Positions 49,416 through 58,595 of a DNA stretch of 64,000 bases are shown here, piece after piece. The stretch comes from Flammeovirgaceae bacterium UBA4465. Lineage in GTDB: Bacteria; Bacteroidota; Bacteroidia; Cytophagales; Cyclobacteriaceae. The notes under the pieces were generated by a model. It did not search any database. It saw nothing but the letters and a program-made list of their open reading frames with translations, and was not told the origin of the DNA. The position numbers were made by a program, and so were the translations under genes. The stretch lies in NCBI GenBank assembly GCA_905182375.1, contig CAJJBF010000009.1, positions 417,984 to 481,983 of the forward strand, in the 5' to 3' direction. The first letter of the stretch is position 1. Each line of letters starts with the position of its first letter.

Positions 49416-50927
49416 TTATATATCTTCTGCAGTATGATCTTCTATGTTAAACATACTACTGATTAAATCTTTGAATTGCAATCCTTCATCAAGGGTATGC
49501 TTACTCAGCACACTGTATTCTGCTAAACCATGCAGCGCCAACTCCATCAAAAATAATCGATAAGCCTCTGATTCCTTTTTATATTTTTTGTTAACCAAAT
49601 CGGCCAATCCCGGTACGCTATTCAAGCAAGAGCTGTAATCGGCATCACTAGCATCTAACATTATATCAACCATATTTCCTTTCCCAAACCATTCCGAAAT
49701 GACTTGATAAGGGTTATCCCTTTTCTTACTTTTTCTGATCTCTTCAGGATCTGGAAAGAAATTCACAAATTGAGTTCTTATGGCCTTACTGATCAAGTTG
49801 GCAGCTACGATGCCTGGGCCTTCTTGTTCTCCTTCATAGACCAGTTCTACTTTCCCAGTTATGGCTGGAACGACCCCAACAAAATCAGCTACTCGGACGG
49901 TTGTTTTTTCCGCTCCATTCTTAAACATTCTTCGTTCGGCTGCACTGATTAAATTTTCATAAGCGGAAATGGTCAGTCTTGCTGAAACACCACTCTTGGC
50001 ATCGACATACTCACTCTCCCGAGCTTCAAAAGCAATCTGTTCAACCAAATCCTTAGCCAACTCAAAAGACTGGACCCGTTGTTGTTCTGGTTCCAATTGG
50101 GCTTCTTGTTGGGTTATTTTCTTTCCTATCTCTATACTTTTTGGATAATGCGTGATGATCTGACTGTCAATCCGATCTTTCAAGGGTGTGACAATACTAC
50201 CCCTATTGGTATAATCCTCTGGGTTTGCCGTAAATACAAATTGAACATCTAGAGGCAATCGCAACTTGAACCCTCTTATTTGAATATCCCCTTCTTGAAG
50301 GATATTAAACAGCGCGACTTGAATACGGGCTTGTAAATCTGGAAGCTCATTGATCACAAAAATAGATCTATTGGATCTAGGGATAAGACCGTAATGAATG
50401 ACCCTTTGATCTGCATAAGAAAGCTTCAAACTCGCGGCCTTGATGGGATCAACATCGCCAATAAGATCGGCAATAGAAACATCAGGCGTGGCTAATTTCT
50501 CCGTGTAACGCTCGTCTCTGTGTAACCAAGAGATGGCCATCTGATCGCCTTCATCTTTTAACATAGCCAAAGCGTAATTAGAAATCGGTCTGAGCGGATC
50601 ATCATTGAGTTCCGAGCCTTGTACCACAGGAATCCATTCATCAAGCAGAAGTACCATCATCCGAGCAATTCGGGTTTTGGCCTGTCCTCGAAGTCCAAGA
50701 AAATTGATATTATGCCTTGCCAAAATAGCCCTTTCAATATCTGGAATTACCGTATGCTCATAGCCCCAAATGCCCTCAAAAACTGATTTACCTTCCTGGA
50801 AAGAACGTAATAAATTTTTTCTTAATTCATCCTTAATACCGATCGGAGCGTATACCCTGACGACCTTCAGCTCTTTTAGTGTTTTGATCGCTAATAAATT
50901 TTTTTCTGGTAAATCGTAATATGTCAT
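49416..50927 (-). CDS. MoxR/Mg-chelatase-type AAA+ ATPase
   Basis: A 503-residue AAA+ ATPase of the MoxR/ChlI group. The Walker A-like loop is in NFLGLRGQAKTRIARMM, where the usual GKT is replaced by AKT. Walker B-like FVINELPDL and sensor region FTANPEDYTNRGSI follow. It is paired with the VWA protein gene just upstream (5 bases), as is usual for MoxR-VWA chaperone pairs that load metals or remodel protein complexes. The target is unknown. The C-terminal half is alpha-helical with no recognised domain. All genes of this cluster are intact. Confidence 0.85.
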   Translation of the reverse strand: MTYYDLPEKNLLAIKTLKELKVVRVYAPIGIKDELRKNLLRSFQEGKSVFEGIWGYEHTVIPDIERAILARHNINFLGLRGQAKTRIARMMVLLLDEWIPVVQGSELNDDPLRPISNYALAMLKDEGDQMAISWLHRDERYTEKLATPDVSIADLIGDVDPIKAASLKLSYADQRVIHYGLIPRSNRSIFVINELPDLQARIQVALFNILQEGDIQIRGFKLRLPLDVQFVFTANPEDYTNRGSIVTPLKDRIDSQIITHYPKSIEIGKKITQQEAQLEPEQQRVQSFELAKDLVEQIAFEARESEYVDAKSGVSARLTISAYENLISAAERRMFKNGAEKTTVRVADFVGVVPAITGKVELVYEGEQEGPGIVAANLISKAIRTQFVNFFPDPEEIRKSKKRDNPYQVISEWFGKGNMVDIMLDASDADYSSCLNSVPGLADLVNKKYKKESEAYRLFLMELALHGLAEYSVLSKHTLDEGLQFKDLISSMFNIEDHTAEDI

Positions 50928-50932
50928 ATGAA

Positions 50933-52030
50933 TTAGAGATTTTTTCTTCGGTTATTTTTATAATCTTCAAAAATAAGATGGCCCAAGCCTTGCAGACTGC
51001 TATAGTAAGCATTGCCGTTATTGATTTGGGTAAACTCTTGCACAAACTGCTTCAAATAGGGGTCTGAGGCAATCATAAAGGTGGTAATGGGTACGTGGCT
51101 TCTTCTGCATTGCGCGGCCAAATTAAAGGTTTTATTCATTATTTTGGGATCTAAGCCAAAACTGTTTTTATAGTATTTGATGCCGACCTTCATACAGGTT
51201 GGTTTGCCATCCGTAATCATGAAAATTTGCTTATTTTTATTTTTTTTGCGTTTCAGAATATCTATCGCTAATTCCAGTCCCGCAATGGTATTGGTATGAT
51301 AGGGGCCTACTTGCAAAAAGGGTAAATCTTTGATCTCAATTTGCCACGCATCGTTACCGAATACAATAATGTCAAGGGTATCTTTGGGGTATTTTTGAGT
51401 AATTAACTCCGCCAAAGCCATGGCTACCTTTTTTGCTGGTGTGATCCGATCCTCTCCATATAAAATCATGGAATGACTAATGTCGATCATTAAAACCGTT
51501 GACGTCTGTGCTTTGAAATCCTTATCTTGAATCTCTAAATCTCTTTCGGTCAATCTAAAGTCTTCGGTACCGTTGTTGATCTGTGCGTTTTTCAAACTTT
51601 CGGTCAAAGCAATTTGATCCAACGAATCTCCAAACTGAAATTCCCTAAAATCCGTAGTGGTCTCATCTCCTTGACCGAAATAAGGTGTTTTATGATCTCC
51701 CTTAGAGCCTTTTTTGAGTTTCCCGAAAATTTCTTCTAGCGCATTTTTTCTAATTTTTTGTTCTGATTTGGCGGTAACCTCAAACGTTCCCTCCTCACTA
51801 CCCTCTTTAATGTAGCCTTGATCTTTTAAATCATCCACAAAATTTCCCATGCCATAATCTTCAGGCATTAAATTATGTTCTTGGTCCAAATTAGTCAACC
51901 AATGGATCGTTTCTGAGACATCCCCTCCGGTAATGACCATCAATTGCAAAAAAATATCCCGCAGGCTTTCAAATGAGCCTTTTTCAGCTACTCTTTCGGG
52001 AATATATTCGGTGAATCGGTATCCAATCAT
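50933..52030 (-). CDS. VWA-domain protein, partner of the MoxR-type ATPase
   Basis: A 365-residue protein with a C-terminal von Willebrand A domain (about residues 175-355). The metal-ion-dependent adhesion site begins DISHSM, with Thr in HTNTIAG and Asp in MITDGKP. The N-terminal 170 residues are helical and charged, with FREFQFGDSLDQIALTES before the VWA domain. No signal peptide is seen, so it acts in the cytosol. With the ATPase gene downstream it forms a MoxR-VWA two-gene module like ChlI/ChlD or YehL/YehP. The substrate complex is unknown. Confidence 0.85.
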   Translation of the reverse strand: MIGYRFTEYIPERVAEKGSFESLRDIFLQLMVITGGDVSETIHWLTNLDQEHNLMPEDYGMGNFVDDLKDQGYIKEGSEEGTFEVTAKSEQKIRKNALEEIFGKLKKGSKGDHKTPYFGQGDETTTDFREFQFGDSLDQIALTESLKNAQINNGTEDFRLTERDLEIQDKDFKAQTSTVLMIDISHSMILYGEDRITPAKKVAMALAELITQKYPKDTLDIIVFGNDAWQIEIKDLPFLQVGPYHTNTIAGLELAIDILKRKKNKNKQIFMITDGKPTCMKVGIKYYKNSFGLDPKIMNKTFNLAAQCRRSHVPITTFMIASDPYLKQFVQEFTQINNGNAYYSSLQGLGHLIFEDYKNNRRKNL

Positions 52031-52102
52031 GATTGACTTGTTTGCATTTAAAAAACATTCTTTTACCTAAAAAGATTTCATTTTACATAAAAGATTAAAA
52101 TT

Positions 52103-53227
52103 TTATTGCGTGATGCAAGCGGCTTCATAGGCCTCCTCGTACATGGGCATGATCTGAGATAATTCAAATGATAATGCTTTTTTATAAGCCTCTGCTTTGA
52201 ATTTTGGCAGGTAATCCTCATGCAGCACATGTAAGGTTTTTTCCACCATATCCTCAATATCCCCCACATCACACGTGTACCCGGTAACTCCATCTTCGTT
52301 CAATTCGGTCAGTCCTCCAACATTCGTGCTGATCAAGGGTACTTGGCAGGCCATCGCTTCGAGGGCAGCCAAACCAAAACTTTCTTTTTCAGAAGTCATG
52401 ATAAATACATCGCAAACAGATAGAATTTCTTCGACGTTGGACATTTTACCGAGAAAACGTACGTCTTGAATACTACACGTCTCACGGGTCATTTTTTCCA
52501 TTTCAGATCTCTCGGGACCGTCACCCACCAACAACAACTTCACCGGTATCTGTTGACTTACCTTACAAAAGACAGTGATCACGTCTTGCACCCGCTTCAC
52601 TTTTCTAAAGTTAGAAACATGTACTATAAGTTTTTCTCCATTGGGACATATCGCCTTTTTAAAATGATCTTTGTGCTGCTTTTTAAACTTATCAATATCC
52701 ACAAAATTAGGTATTACTTTTATCTCTTTTTGAATATCAAAAAGAGAATGAGTATCCCTTTTAAGAGAATTTGAAACTGCCGTAACAACATCTGATTGAT
52801 TAATGGCATAAGTCACCACTGAAGCATAGGTCGCCTCTTTACCCACCAAGGTGATATCTGTCCCATGTAAGGTGGTTATTATGGGAATAGTAATCCCTTT
52901 GGTCGCCAATATTTGCTTTGCTAAAATTGCCGCTGATGCATGAGGGATGGCATAATGGACGTGTAGCAAATCTAATTTTTCATATTCAACCACATCCACC
53001 ATTCTTGCCGCCAAGGCGATCTCATAAGGGGGATAGTCAAATAAAGGATAATCTTTGACAGATACCTCATGATAGAAAAGATTTTCACTCAAAAAGTCCA
53101 ATCTCGTGGGCTGTGCATAGGTGATGAAATGAATCTGATGCCCTTTTTTGGCAAGTCCCATTCCTAACTCCGTAGCCATCACCCCACTCCCGCCGTAAGT
53201 GGGGTAGCAAACAATTCCAATTTTCAT
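52103..53227 (-). CDS. bshA: N-acetyl-alpha-D-glucosaminyl L-malate synthase (bacillithiol biosynthesis)
   Basis: A GT4-family glycosyltransferase of 374 residues that joins UDP-GlcNAc and L-malate, the first step of bacillithiol synthesis. Family marks are GIVCYPTYGGSGVMATELG at the N-terminus, HVHYAIPHA, TTLHGTDITLVG, NFVDID and the C-terminal nucleotide-sugar motif SEKESFGLAALEAMAC. The typical BshA start and length are conserved. Bacillithiol is the main low-molecular thiol in many Bacteroidota. It lies 72 bases upstream of the VWA gene and has a 407-base divergent region toward mutL. Confidence 0.92.
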   Translation of the reverse strand: MKIGIVCYPTYGGSGVMATELGMGLAKKGHQIHFITYAQPTRLDFLSENLFYHEVSVKDYPLFDYPPYEIALAARMVDVVEYEKLDLLHVHYAIPHASAAILAKQILATKGITIPIITTLHGTDITLVGKEATYASVVTYAINQSDVVTAVSNSLKRDTHSLFDIQKEIKVIPNFVDIDKFKKQHKDHFKKAICPNGEKLIVHVSNFRKVKRVQDVITVFCKVSQQIPVKLLLVGDGPERSEMEKMTRETCSIQDVRFLGKMSNVEEILSVCDVFIMTSEKESFGLAALEAMACQVPLISTNVGGLTELNEDGVTGYTCDVGDIEDMVEKTLHVLHEDYLPKFKAEAYKKALSFELSQIMPMYEEAYEAACITQ

Positions 53228-53634
53228 TTCTGTAAATTTATCTTTAGTAATGCTTAAGGTTTTATTTGTTTTGTCCTCATTTCCCTGCTTAGGAGATAGA
53301 GATTAACTAAAATTACCTAAATTATTTTTGGATTTGAAAGATGGATACATCGATCACAAGTGCAAGATAGCATCTAAATATAAACAATCTTAAAAATCTA
53401 TATTTTGTCTCATTATTTTATCTAAATATTTCAATTTTGCAGTAACTTAAAGTTTTTGGAAACGACCTTCAAAATATTTCAATAAATTTATAGAAATAAA
53501 AGGTTAATGGGTAGGTACTTGGAGGATTATTTTATCTTCCTACTTACGAAAGTAAAGTGGCTTTAAAATGTCATTTTTGTCTCCTGCCCAAGTTGAGACC
53601 CAGTTAAAAAACAACCATAAATAGTTAACTCAAA
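53228..53634. other. Divergent intergenic region between bshA and the mutL operon
   Basis: 407 AT-rich bases without a coding frame that I can support. It must hold promoters for both directions. I found no clear TAnnTTTG element on either strand and no RNA gene. Confidence 0.5.
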
Positions 53635-53976
53635 ATGAAGTTACCCTCTTTCGTTAAATTGCCTGGTCATAAAAAGTTTACCATTACTCCGAGATACTAT
53701 GATCCCATCAAAGAGGAAATACTGGAGCGCACCGAAATGATTAAAAGAGAGCTGTCTGGAGAAGAAAATTTTGGGGTAAGGGCTCATAAGATCACCTTCG
53801 ATAGACGGTCCAGTCCTGGGCCGAATACTTCTGGACTACAAATCATCATTGCCGTCGGTTTGGGATTGGCTTTTTTGAGTTGGCTTTATTTTGGAAACCC
53901 TGTTTTACACCTCCTTTGGCTTATTATTCCCATCTACCTATTTTTGAAATTCAAAAAAAAAGCAACTAAACACTAA
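53635..53976 (+). CDS. Small membrane protein upstream of mutL
   Basis: A 113-residue protein of unknown function. The first 70 residues are basic and soluble (GHKKFTITPRYYDPIKEE). Two hydrophobic segments follow: LQIIIAVGLGLAFLSWLYFG and LHLLWLIIPIYLFLKF, with a Lys-rich end. Similar small proteins precede mutL in other Bacteroidota by my recollection. Its TAA shares one base with the mutL ATG (TAATG), so translation is coupled. Confidence 0.65.
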   Translation: MKLPSFVKLPGHKKFTITPRYYDPIKEEILERTEMIKRELSGEENFGVRAHKITFDRRSSPGPNTSGLQIIIAVGLGLAFLSWLYFGNPVLHLLWLIIPIYLFLKFKKKATKH

Positions 53977-55799
53977 TGCCAGACATCGTCCATGTACTGC
54001 CTGATCATATTGCCAATCAAATTGCCGCTGGAGAAGTCGTTCAAAGACCTGCCTCGGCCGTAAAAGAACTGCTCGAAAACAGTATCGATGCTGGTGCTAA
54101 CGAAATTAAGGTATACATACAGGAAGCCGGAAAAACCCTTATTCAAGTGGTGGACGACGGCAGGGGAATGTCTGAAAAAGATGCCATCATGTGCTTTGAG
54201 AGACATGCGACTTCCAAATTGAAAGATGCCAAAGATTTATTTAGACTAAAATCAATGGGTTTTAGAGGCGAGGCACTCGCCTCTATTGCAGCGGTCGCAC
54301 AAGTCGAATTAAAAACAAAAACAGATGATCTTGAGTTAGGTCTTTTGGTCAAGGTTGAAGCCAGTGACCTCCGCAAACAAGAACCCATAGCCATGCAGAA
54401 TGGGACGAGCTTGTCCATTAAAAATCTTTTCTTCAACCTTCCTGCACGTAGAAACTTTTTAAAAAGTAATCCAGTAGAATTTCGACACATTCATGATGAA
54501 TTTCAAAGGATTTCAATCGCTCATGCAGGTATTAAATTCTCATTACACCACAACAATGGGGAAGTTTACAACTTAGAGCCCGGTAAACTCAGCAAACGTA
54601 TTGTCCAAATTTTCGGAAAAAATTATCAGCAGCAACTCATCCCTTGCCAAGAAGAAACGCCTACGGTTAAGATCACGGGCTATGTAGGTAAGCCCGCGTT
54701 TGCAAAAAAAACCAGAGGGGAACAATTCTTTTTTGTAAACCATCGTTTCATCAAAAATCATTATCTCAATCATGCCGTTTTAAAAGCTTTTGAAGGGCTT
54801 TTAAAACCAGAGGCTCATCCCTTTTATGTATTGTTTATCGAAATTGATCCCAAAGACGTCGATGTAAATGTTCACCCTACCAAAACAGAGGTTAAATTCA
54901 CCGATGATCGTTTACTGTATGGCGTAATTGTGGCCGCCGTACGCCAAGCTTTGGCCACTTCAAATGTAGCGCCCTCTATAGACTTCGATATAGACGTTAA
55001 TTTTGCCTTATTTTCTCCACCAAAGGGGGCTGATCAGGTATCTGAATCAGATAAAAAATATACGCAATTCAAAAATATCCCAAACTCCAATAGTTCATCA
55101 AAAAATTGGGAATTATTGTACGAGAATGCACATGATGAAGAACTAATCAGTAGGGAACAAGCGAAACATGAACTTCAACAGCAAGATCGGATGCTACTAA
55201 ACAGTGATCCTCATTCGGGTCATCAAAATAGTTCGCCCAATCCTCAAACCCTGTGTATACATAACCGCTTCCTCTTGCGTCAAGTAAAGAGCGGTATGGT
55301 ACTAATTGATCAAAGAGCGGCACATGAGAGGATTCTTTATGAACGATATCTTGAACATTATCGTCAAAATCAAGGTGTTTCACAGTCCTGCTTATTTCCT
55401 AGTCAACTTTCTCTCAATCCTGCAGATTTTGATTTGGTCCTATCGCTAAAGAATGAAATTCAAATGCTCGGTTTTGAATTTGAACCATTTGGTAAAAACT
55501 GTATCGTCATCAATGGCGTACCTCCAGAAATTGGTAAACTGTCTGAAAAAGACCTTTTTGAAGATTTGATAGAACAATTTAAGATGAATCAAACGGAAAT
55601 TGCGCTCAATAAAACCGAAAATTTAGCACGTTCTATGGCAAAACGTACGGCCATAAAAATCAGTGAAAAATTGGCCGATGAAGAAATTTCAAAAATATTT
55701 GACTTATTATTTGCCTGCAAACAACCCAATTATACGCCGGATGGTCAGGCAACTTTTGTAGTTTTGAGTTTAGATAAAATGATTTCACTTTTCAATTAA
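53976..55799 (+). CDS. mutL: DNA mismatch repair protein MutL
   Basis: Mismatch repair ATPase of 607 residues linking MutS to strand cutting. The GHKL ATPase has ELLENSIDAGA, VVDDGRGM, GFRGEALASI and NLFFNLPARRNFL. The transducer domain has DVDVNVHPTKTEVKF. The C-terminal dimerisation and endonuclease part carries DQRAAHERILYE, close to the DQHA(X)2E(X)4E metal motif but with Arg for His, and a final TPDGQATFV where many homologues have GRPT. It overlaps the upstream gene by one base and lies 5 bases before a rhomboid gene. Confidence 0.96.
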   Translation: MPDIVHVLPDHIANQIAAGEVVQRPASAVKELLENSIDAGANEIKVYIQEAGKTLIQVVDDGRGMSEKDAIMCFERHATSKLKDAKDLFRLKSMGFRGEALASIAAVAQVELKTKTDDLELGLLVKVEASDLRKQEPIAMQNGTSLSIKNLFFNLPARRNFLKSNPVEFRHIHDEFQRISIAHAGIKFSLHHNNGEVYNLEPGKLSKRIVQIFGKNYQQQLIPCQEETPTVKITGYVGKPAFAKKTRGEQFFFVNHRFIKNHYLNHAVLKAFEGLLKPEAHPFYVLFIEIDPKDVDVNVHPTKTEVKFTDDRLLYGVIVAAVRQALATSNVAPSIDFDIDVNFALFSPPKGADQVSESDKKYTQFKNIPNSNSSSKNWELLYENAHDEELISREQAKHELQQQDRMLLNSDPHSGHQNSSPNPQTLCIHNRFLLRQVKSGMVLIDQRAAHERILYERYLEHYRQNQGVSQSCLFPSQLSLNPADFDLVLSLKNEIQMLGFEFEPFGKNCIVINGVPPEIGKLSEKDLFEDLIEQFKMNQTEIALNKTENLARSMAKRTAIKISEKLADEEISKIFDLLFACKQPNYTPDGQATFVVLSLDKMISLFN

Positions 55800-55804
55800 T
55801 AAAT

Positions 55805-56584
55805 ATGTTTGGAAGATTAACCCCTACGGTCAAGTACATTTTAATTGCGAATGTGGGGATCTTTGTTTTGCAATCTTTATTGAATTTGCCCTTATCCTCT
55901 TGGTTGGGATTGCGTGTGGTTTTTTCTGATCAATTCGCGCTACATCAGTTCATCACATATATGTGGATTCATGCCAACTTCAGCCATCTATTGGGAAATA
56001 TGTTTGCCGTCTTTGTTTTTGGGCCCTTGTTAGAGCAAACCTTCGGACAAAAAAAATTCCTCATCTTCTATTTGGCCTGTGGTATTGGAGCGGGTATGCT
56101 TTTTGGCGGTGCTAATTTTATGGAGCAATATCAATTGAAAGCAGATACGGAAACCTATCTCTCTAATCCAAATCCCGATGACTTTAGCTTATTCATTTCT
56201 GAACACAAGTCACGTCGATTCAATTTGCAAGGGTTGGCCGAGCTCTCAGATGGGTATTATGAGAATCCACAAGATCCAGATTACATAAAACAAACGATGA
56301 GTGCCGTCACACAGATATTTAATCTCAAAACGAATATTCCAATGGTCGGTGCCTCAGGGGCAGTTTATGGCATATTGATGGCTTTTGCCATGCTATTCCC
56401 TAACTTGCAGCTCATGCTTTTATTTCCACCTATTCCCATTCGGGCCAAATATTTGGTTTTTATTTACGGGGCTATAGAACTTTACTCCGAATTAAATCGT
56501 TCGGAGGGGGATAATGTGGCGCATCTGGCGCATTTAAGCGGCATGCTGATCGCCTTCATCCTTATTCGGATTTGGACTCAATAA
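55805..56584 (+). CDS. Rhomboid intramembrane serine protease with extended loop
   Basis: A 259-residue six-helix membrane protease. Catalytic Ser184 lies in GASGAVYG and the His in VAHLAHLSG (about residue 239 or 242). The WIHANFSHLLGNM motif lies in the second helix region. Between the GIGAGMLFGG segment and the catalytic Ser is an unusual hydrophilic insert of about 75 residues (105-178). It precedes a second rhomboid gene by 24 bases in the mutL transcript. Substrates are unknown. Confidence 0.88.
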   Translation: MFGRLTPTVKYILIANVGIFVLQSLLNLPLSSWLGLRVVFSDQFALHQFITYMWIHANFSHLLGNMFAVFVFGPLLEQTFGQKKFLIFYLACGIGAGMLFGGANFMEQYQLKADTETYLSNPNPDDFSLFISEHKSRRFNLQGLAELSDGYYENPQDPDYIKQTMSAVTQIFNLKTNIPMVGASGAVYGILMAFAMLFPNLQLMLLFPPIPIRAKYLVFIYGAIELYSELNRSEGDNVAHLAHLSGMLIAFILIRIWTQ

Positions 56585-56608
56585 CAAAACGATTAAACCT
56601 TACTGATT

Positions 56609-57535
56609 ATGAATGCAAGTGAAAATCTGCTTGATGAATTCAAAAATGCTTGGAACAAGCCCAACAACGCCATTGCGCAGATCATAATCATCAATGTTAT
56701 TGTTTTCTTGATAATGCTGACCTTGAGCATCTTTCTTAAAGTGAGTGGTGGAGCAGAAATCTATAGGTCTATAGAGGAGTTATTGATGCTTCCCTCGGAT
56801 CTCAGTTCATTTTTATTTCAGCCATGGTCTATCATCACCTACTTTTTTTTACATGCTGACTTATTTCATATTTTATTTAACATGTTGGTCCTCTATTGGT
56901 TTGGGAAACTCATAGTAGAATATTTAGGCAGCGACAAAGTAATTTCACTTTATGTGCTCGGCGGTCTTGCTGGTGGACTACTTTATCTGATTATTTACAA
57001 CACGCTCCCCTTTTATGAAAGCCAGCAAATTTCCAGAATGCTTGGCGCTTCAGCTGGAGTGTATGCCATCATTACCGCGGCAGCCACTTTACTGCCTAAT
57101 TATACATTCCACTTGCTTTTGATTGGACCCGTAAAGATTAAATATATTGCTTTTTTTTATATCATTCTTTCTTTTTCACAGACCGTAGGTGCGAATGCGG
57201 GAGGCGAATGGGCACATTTAGCGGGGGCTGCTATGGGTTATGTCTACATCAAGCAAATACAAAAAGGCCAGGATCTCGGTGGTTGGATCCTTCAAATTAT
57301 TGATTTTTTCAAAAGCTTTTTTAGACAATCCTCAAAAATTAAGGTCACCCACAGAAGCAAGCCCAGAAAAAAGGCGAAAGCAGCTACTGAAGCAAGCCAC
57401 GCTACATCGCCCCTGTCCACCCATACTTCCGAACAAGATGAAATAGATGCCATTTTGGATAAGATTTCACAAAAAGGATATGAGAGTCTGACCAAAGAAG
57501 AAAAACAGAAACTTTTTAACGCCAGTAAAAAATAA
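56609..57535 (+). CDS. Second rhomboid intramembrane serine protease
   Basis: A 308-residue rhomboid protease with catalytic Ser148 in GASAGVYA and His in WAHLAGAAMG (about residue 204); FLHADLFHILFNM is in the second helix. After the last helix a charged cytosolic tail of about 85 residues follows (KVTHRSKPRKKAK to the end). It ends ILDKISQKGYESLTKEEKQKLFNASKK, a pattern typical of Bacteroidota rhomboids. It is not a copy of the preceding rhomboid: the loop insert is missing and the tail is extra. Its end abuts rlmN on the other strand by 3 bases. Confidence 0.88.
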   Translation: MNASENLLDEFKNAWNKPNNAIAQIIIINVIVFLIMLTLSIFLKVSGGAEIYRSIEELLMLPSDLSSFLFQPWSIITYFFLHADLFHILFNMLVLYWFGKLIVEYLGSDKVISLYVLGGLAGGLLYLIIYNTLPFYESQQISRMLGASAGVYAIITAAATLLPNYTFHLLLIGPVKIKYIAFFYIILSFSQTVGANAGGEWAHLAGAAMGYVYIKQIQKGQDLGGWILQIIDFFKSFFRQSSKIKVTHRSKPRKKAKAATEASHATSPLSTHTSEQDEIDAILDKISQKGYESLTKEEKQKLFNASKK

Positions 57536-57537
57536 AC

Positions 57538-58569
57538 TTAATTTTTATTGGCCAACTGTCCACAGGCCGCATCAATATCTTTACCTCGACTCCTTCGTAT
57601 ATTGACGATGAGTTTCTTGGATTTCAAAAATTCTGCAAATTGCTCCAACTTGTCAGCTGTTGTATTTTGATATTGGGCCTCAGCGATCGGATTGTATTCA
57701 ATAATGTTGATTTTGGAGGGTATTGATTTAGCAAAATGCCATAACTCCTCTGCATCCTCGAGACCGTCATTAAAATTATCAAAAACGATGTATTCAAAAG
57801 TAATTTGATTTCCTGTTTTTTGATAAAAATAAAGCAATGCTTCCTTCAACACTTTCAATGTATTGGTTTCATTGATAGGCATGATTTGATTCCTTTTTAC
57901 GTCATTGGCCGCGTGCAGAGACAAGGCCAAGTTGAATTTGACTTGATCGTCAGCCAGCTTGATGATCATCTTGGCAATACCTGCAGTGGATACCGTGATG
58001 CGCTTGGGCGACATATTGAGTCCATCTGTGGCAGTAATCCGCTCAATGCTCCGTAATACGTTCTTGTAATTGAGTAAAGGCTCTCCCATCCCCATAAAAA
58101 CAATATTGCTTAGGGGTGTATCAAAATGCCTTTTGGCTTGCTTTTCTATTTCAACCACTTGATCATAAATCTCTGCTGGATCTAAATTTCGCTTGCGGTC
58201 CATATAACCCGTGGCGCAAAACTTACAACTCAACGAACACCCTACTTGAGAGGAAACGCAGGCCGTCATTCGATCATCTACTGGAATCAAAACTCCCTCC
58301 ACTAGAGCTTTATCATGAAGTGAAAAAGCCAATTTTATAGTTCCATCATTCGATTTTTGATCGGTCTGCACTGAGATCGGTAAAATATCAAAATCTTTGG
58401 CCAATTGTGCGCGCATCAATAGGGAGAGATTGGACATTTCATCAAAAGTATGTGCCGACTTAACCCATATCCATTCCCAAATTTGTTTTGCACGAAACGG
58501 AGGTAATCCAGTTTCCGATACGTAATCTTTCAATTTATCGAATGTCAACTTACGAACGTCTTGCTTCAT
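57538..58569 (-). CDS. rlmN: 23S rRNA (adenine2503-C2)-methyltransferase / tRNA A37 methyltransferase
   Basis: A radical-SAM methyltransferase of 343 residues. The [4Fe-4S] motif CxxxCxxC is Cys111, Cys115 and Cys118 in VGCSLSCKFCATG. FMGMGEPLLNYKNV and SPKRITVSTAGI follow, and the C-terminal Cys in DIDAACGQLA is the resolving cysteine. These mark RlmN rather than Cfr. It modifies A2503 of 23S rRNA and A37 of some tRNAs. The gene is transcribed toward the rhomboid gene and starts 27 bases from the end of the MG2-like gene on the same strand. Confidence 0.95.
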   Translation of the reverse strand: MKQDVRKLTFDKLKDYVSETGLPPFRAKQIWEWIWVKSAHTFDEMSNLSLLMRAQLAKDFDILPISVQTDQKSNDGTIKLAFSLHDKALVEGVLIPVDDRMTACVSSQVGCSLSCKFCATGYMDRKRNLDPAEIYDQVVEIEKQAKRHFDTPLSNIVFMGMGEPLLNYKNVLRSIERITATDGLNMSPKRITVSTAGIAKMIIKLADDQVKFNLALSLHAANDVKRNQIMPINETNTLKVLKEALLYFYQKTGNQITFEYIVFDNFNDGLEDAEELWHFAKSIPSKINIIEYNPIAEAQYQNTTADKLEQFAEFLKSKKLIVNIRRSRGKDIDAACGQLANKN

Positions 58570-58595
58570 AATGCGAAGTTAGGGGTAATAGCCCA

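Noticed and set aside
48759-52030. AlbA_2-MoxR-VWA cluster as a defence system
   Set aside because: MoxR-VWA pairs are common housekeeping modules, no nuclease or toxin effector is present, and the neighbours are bshA and mutL.
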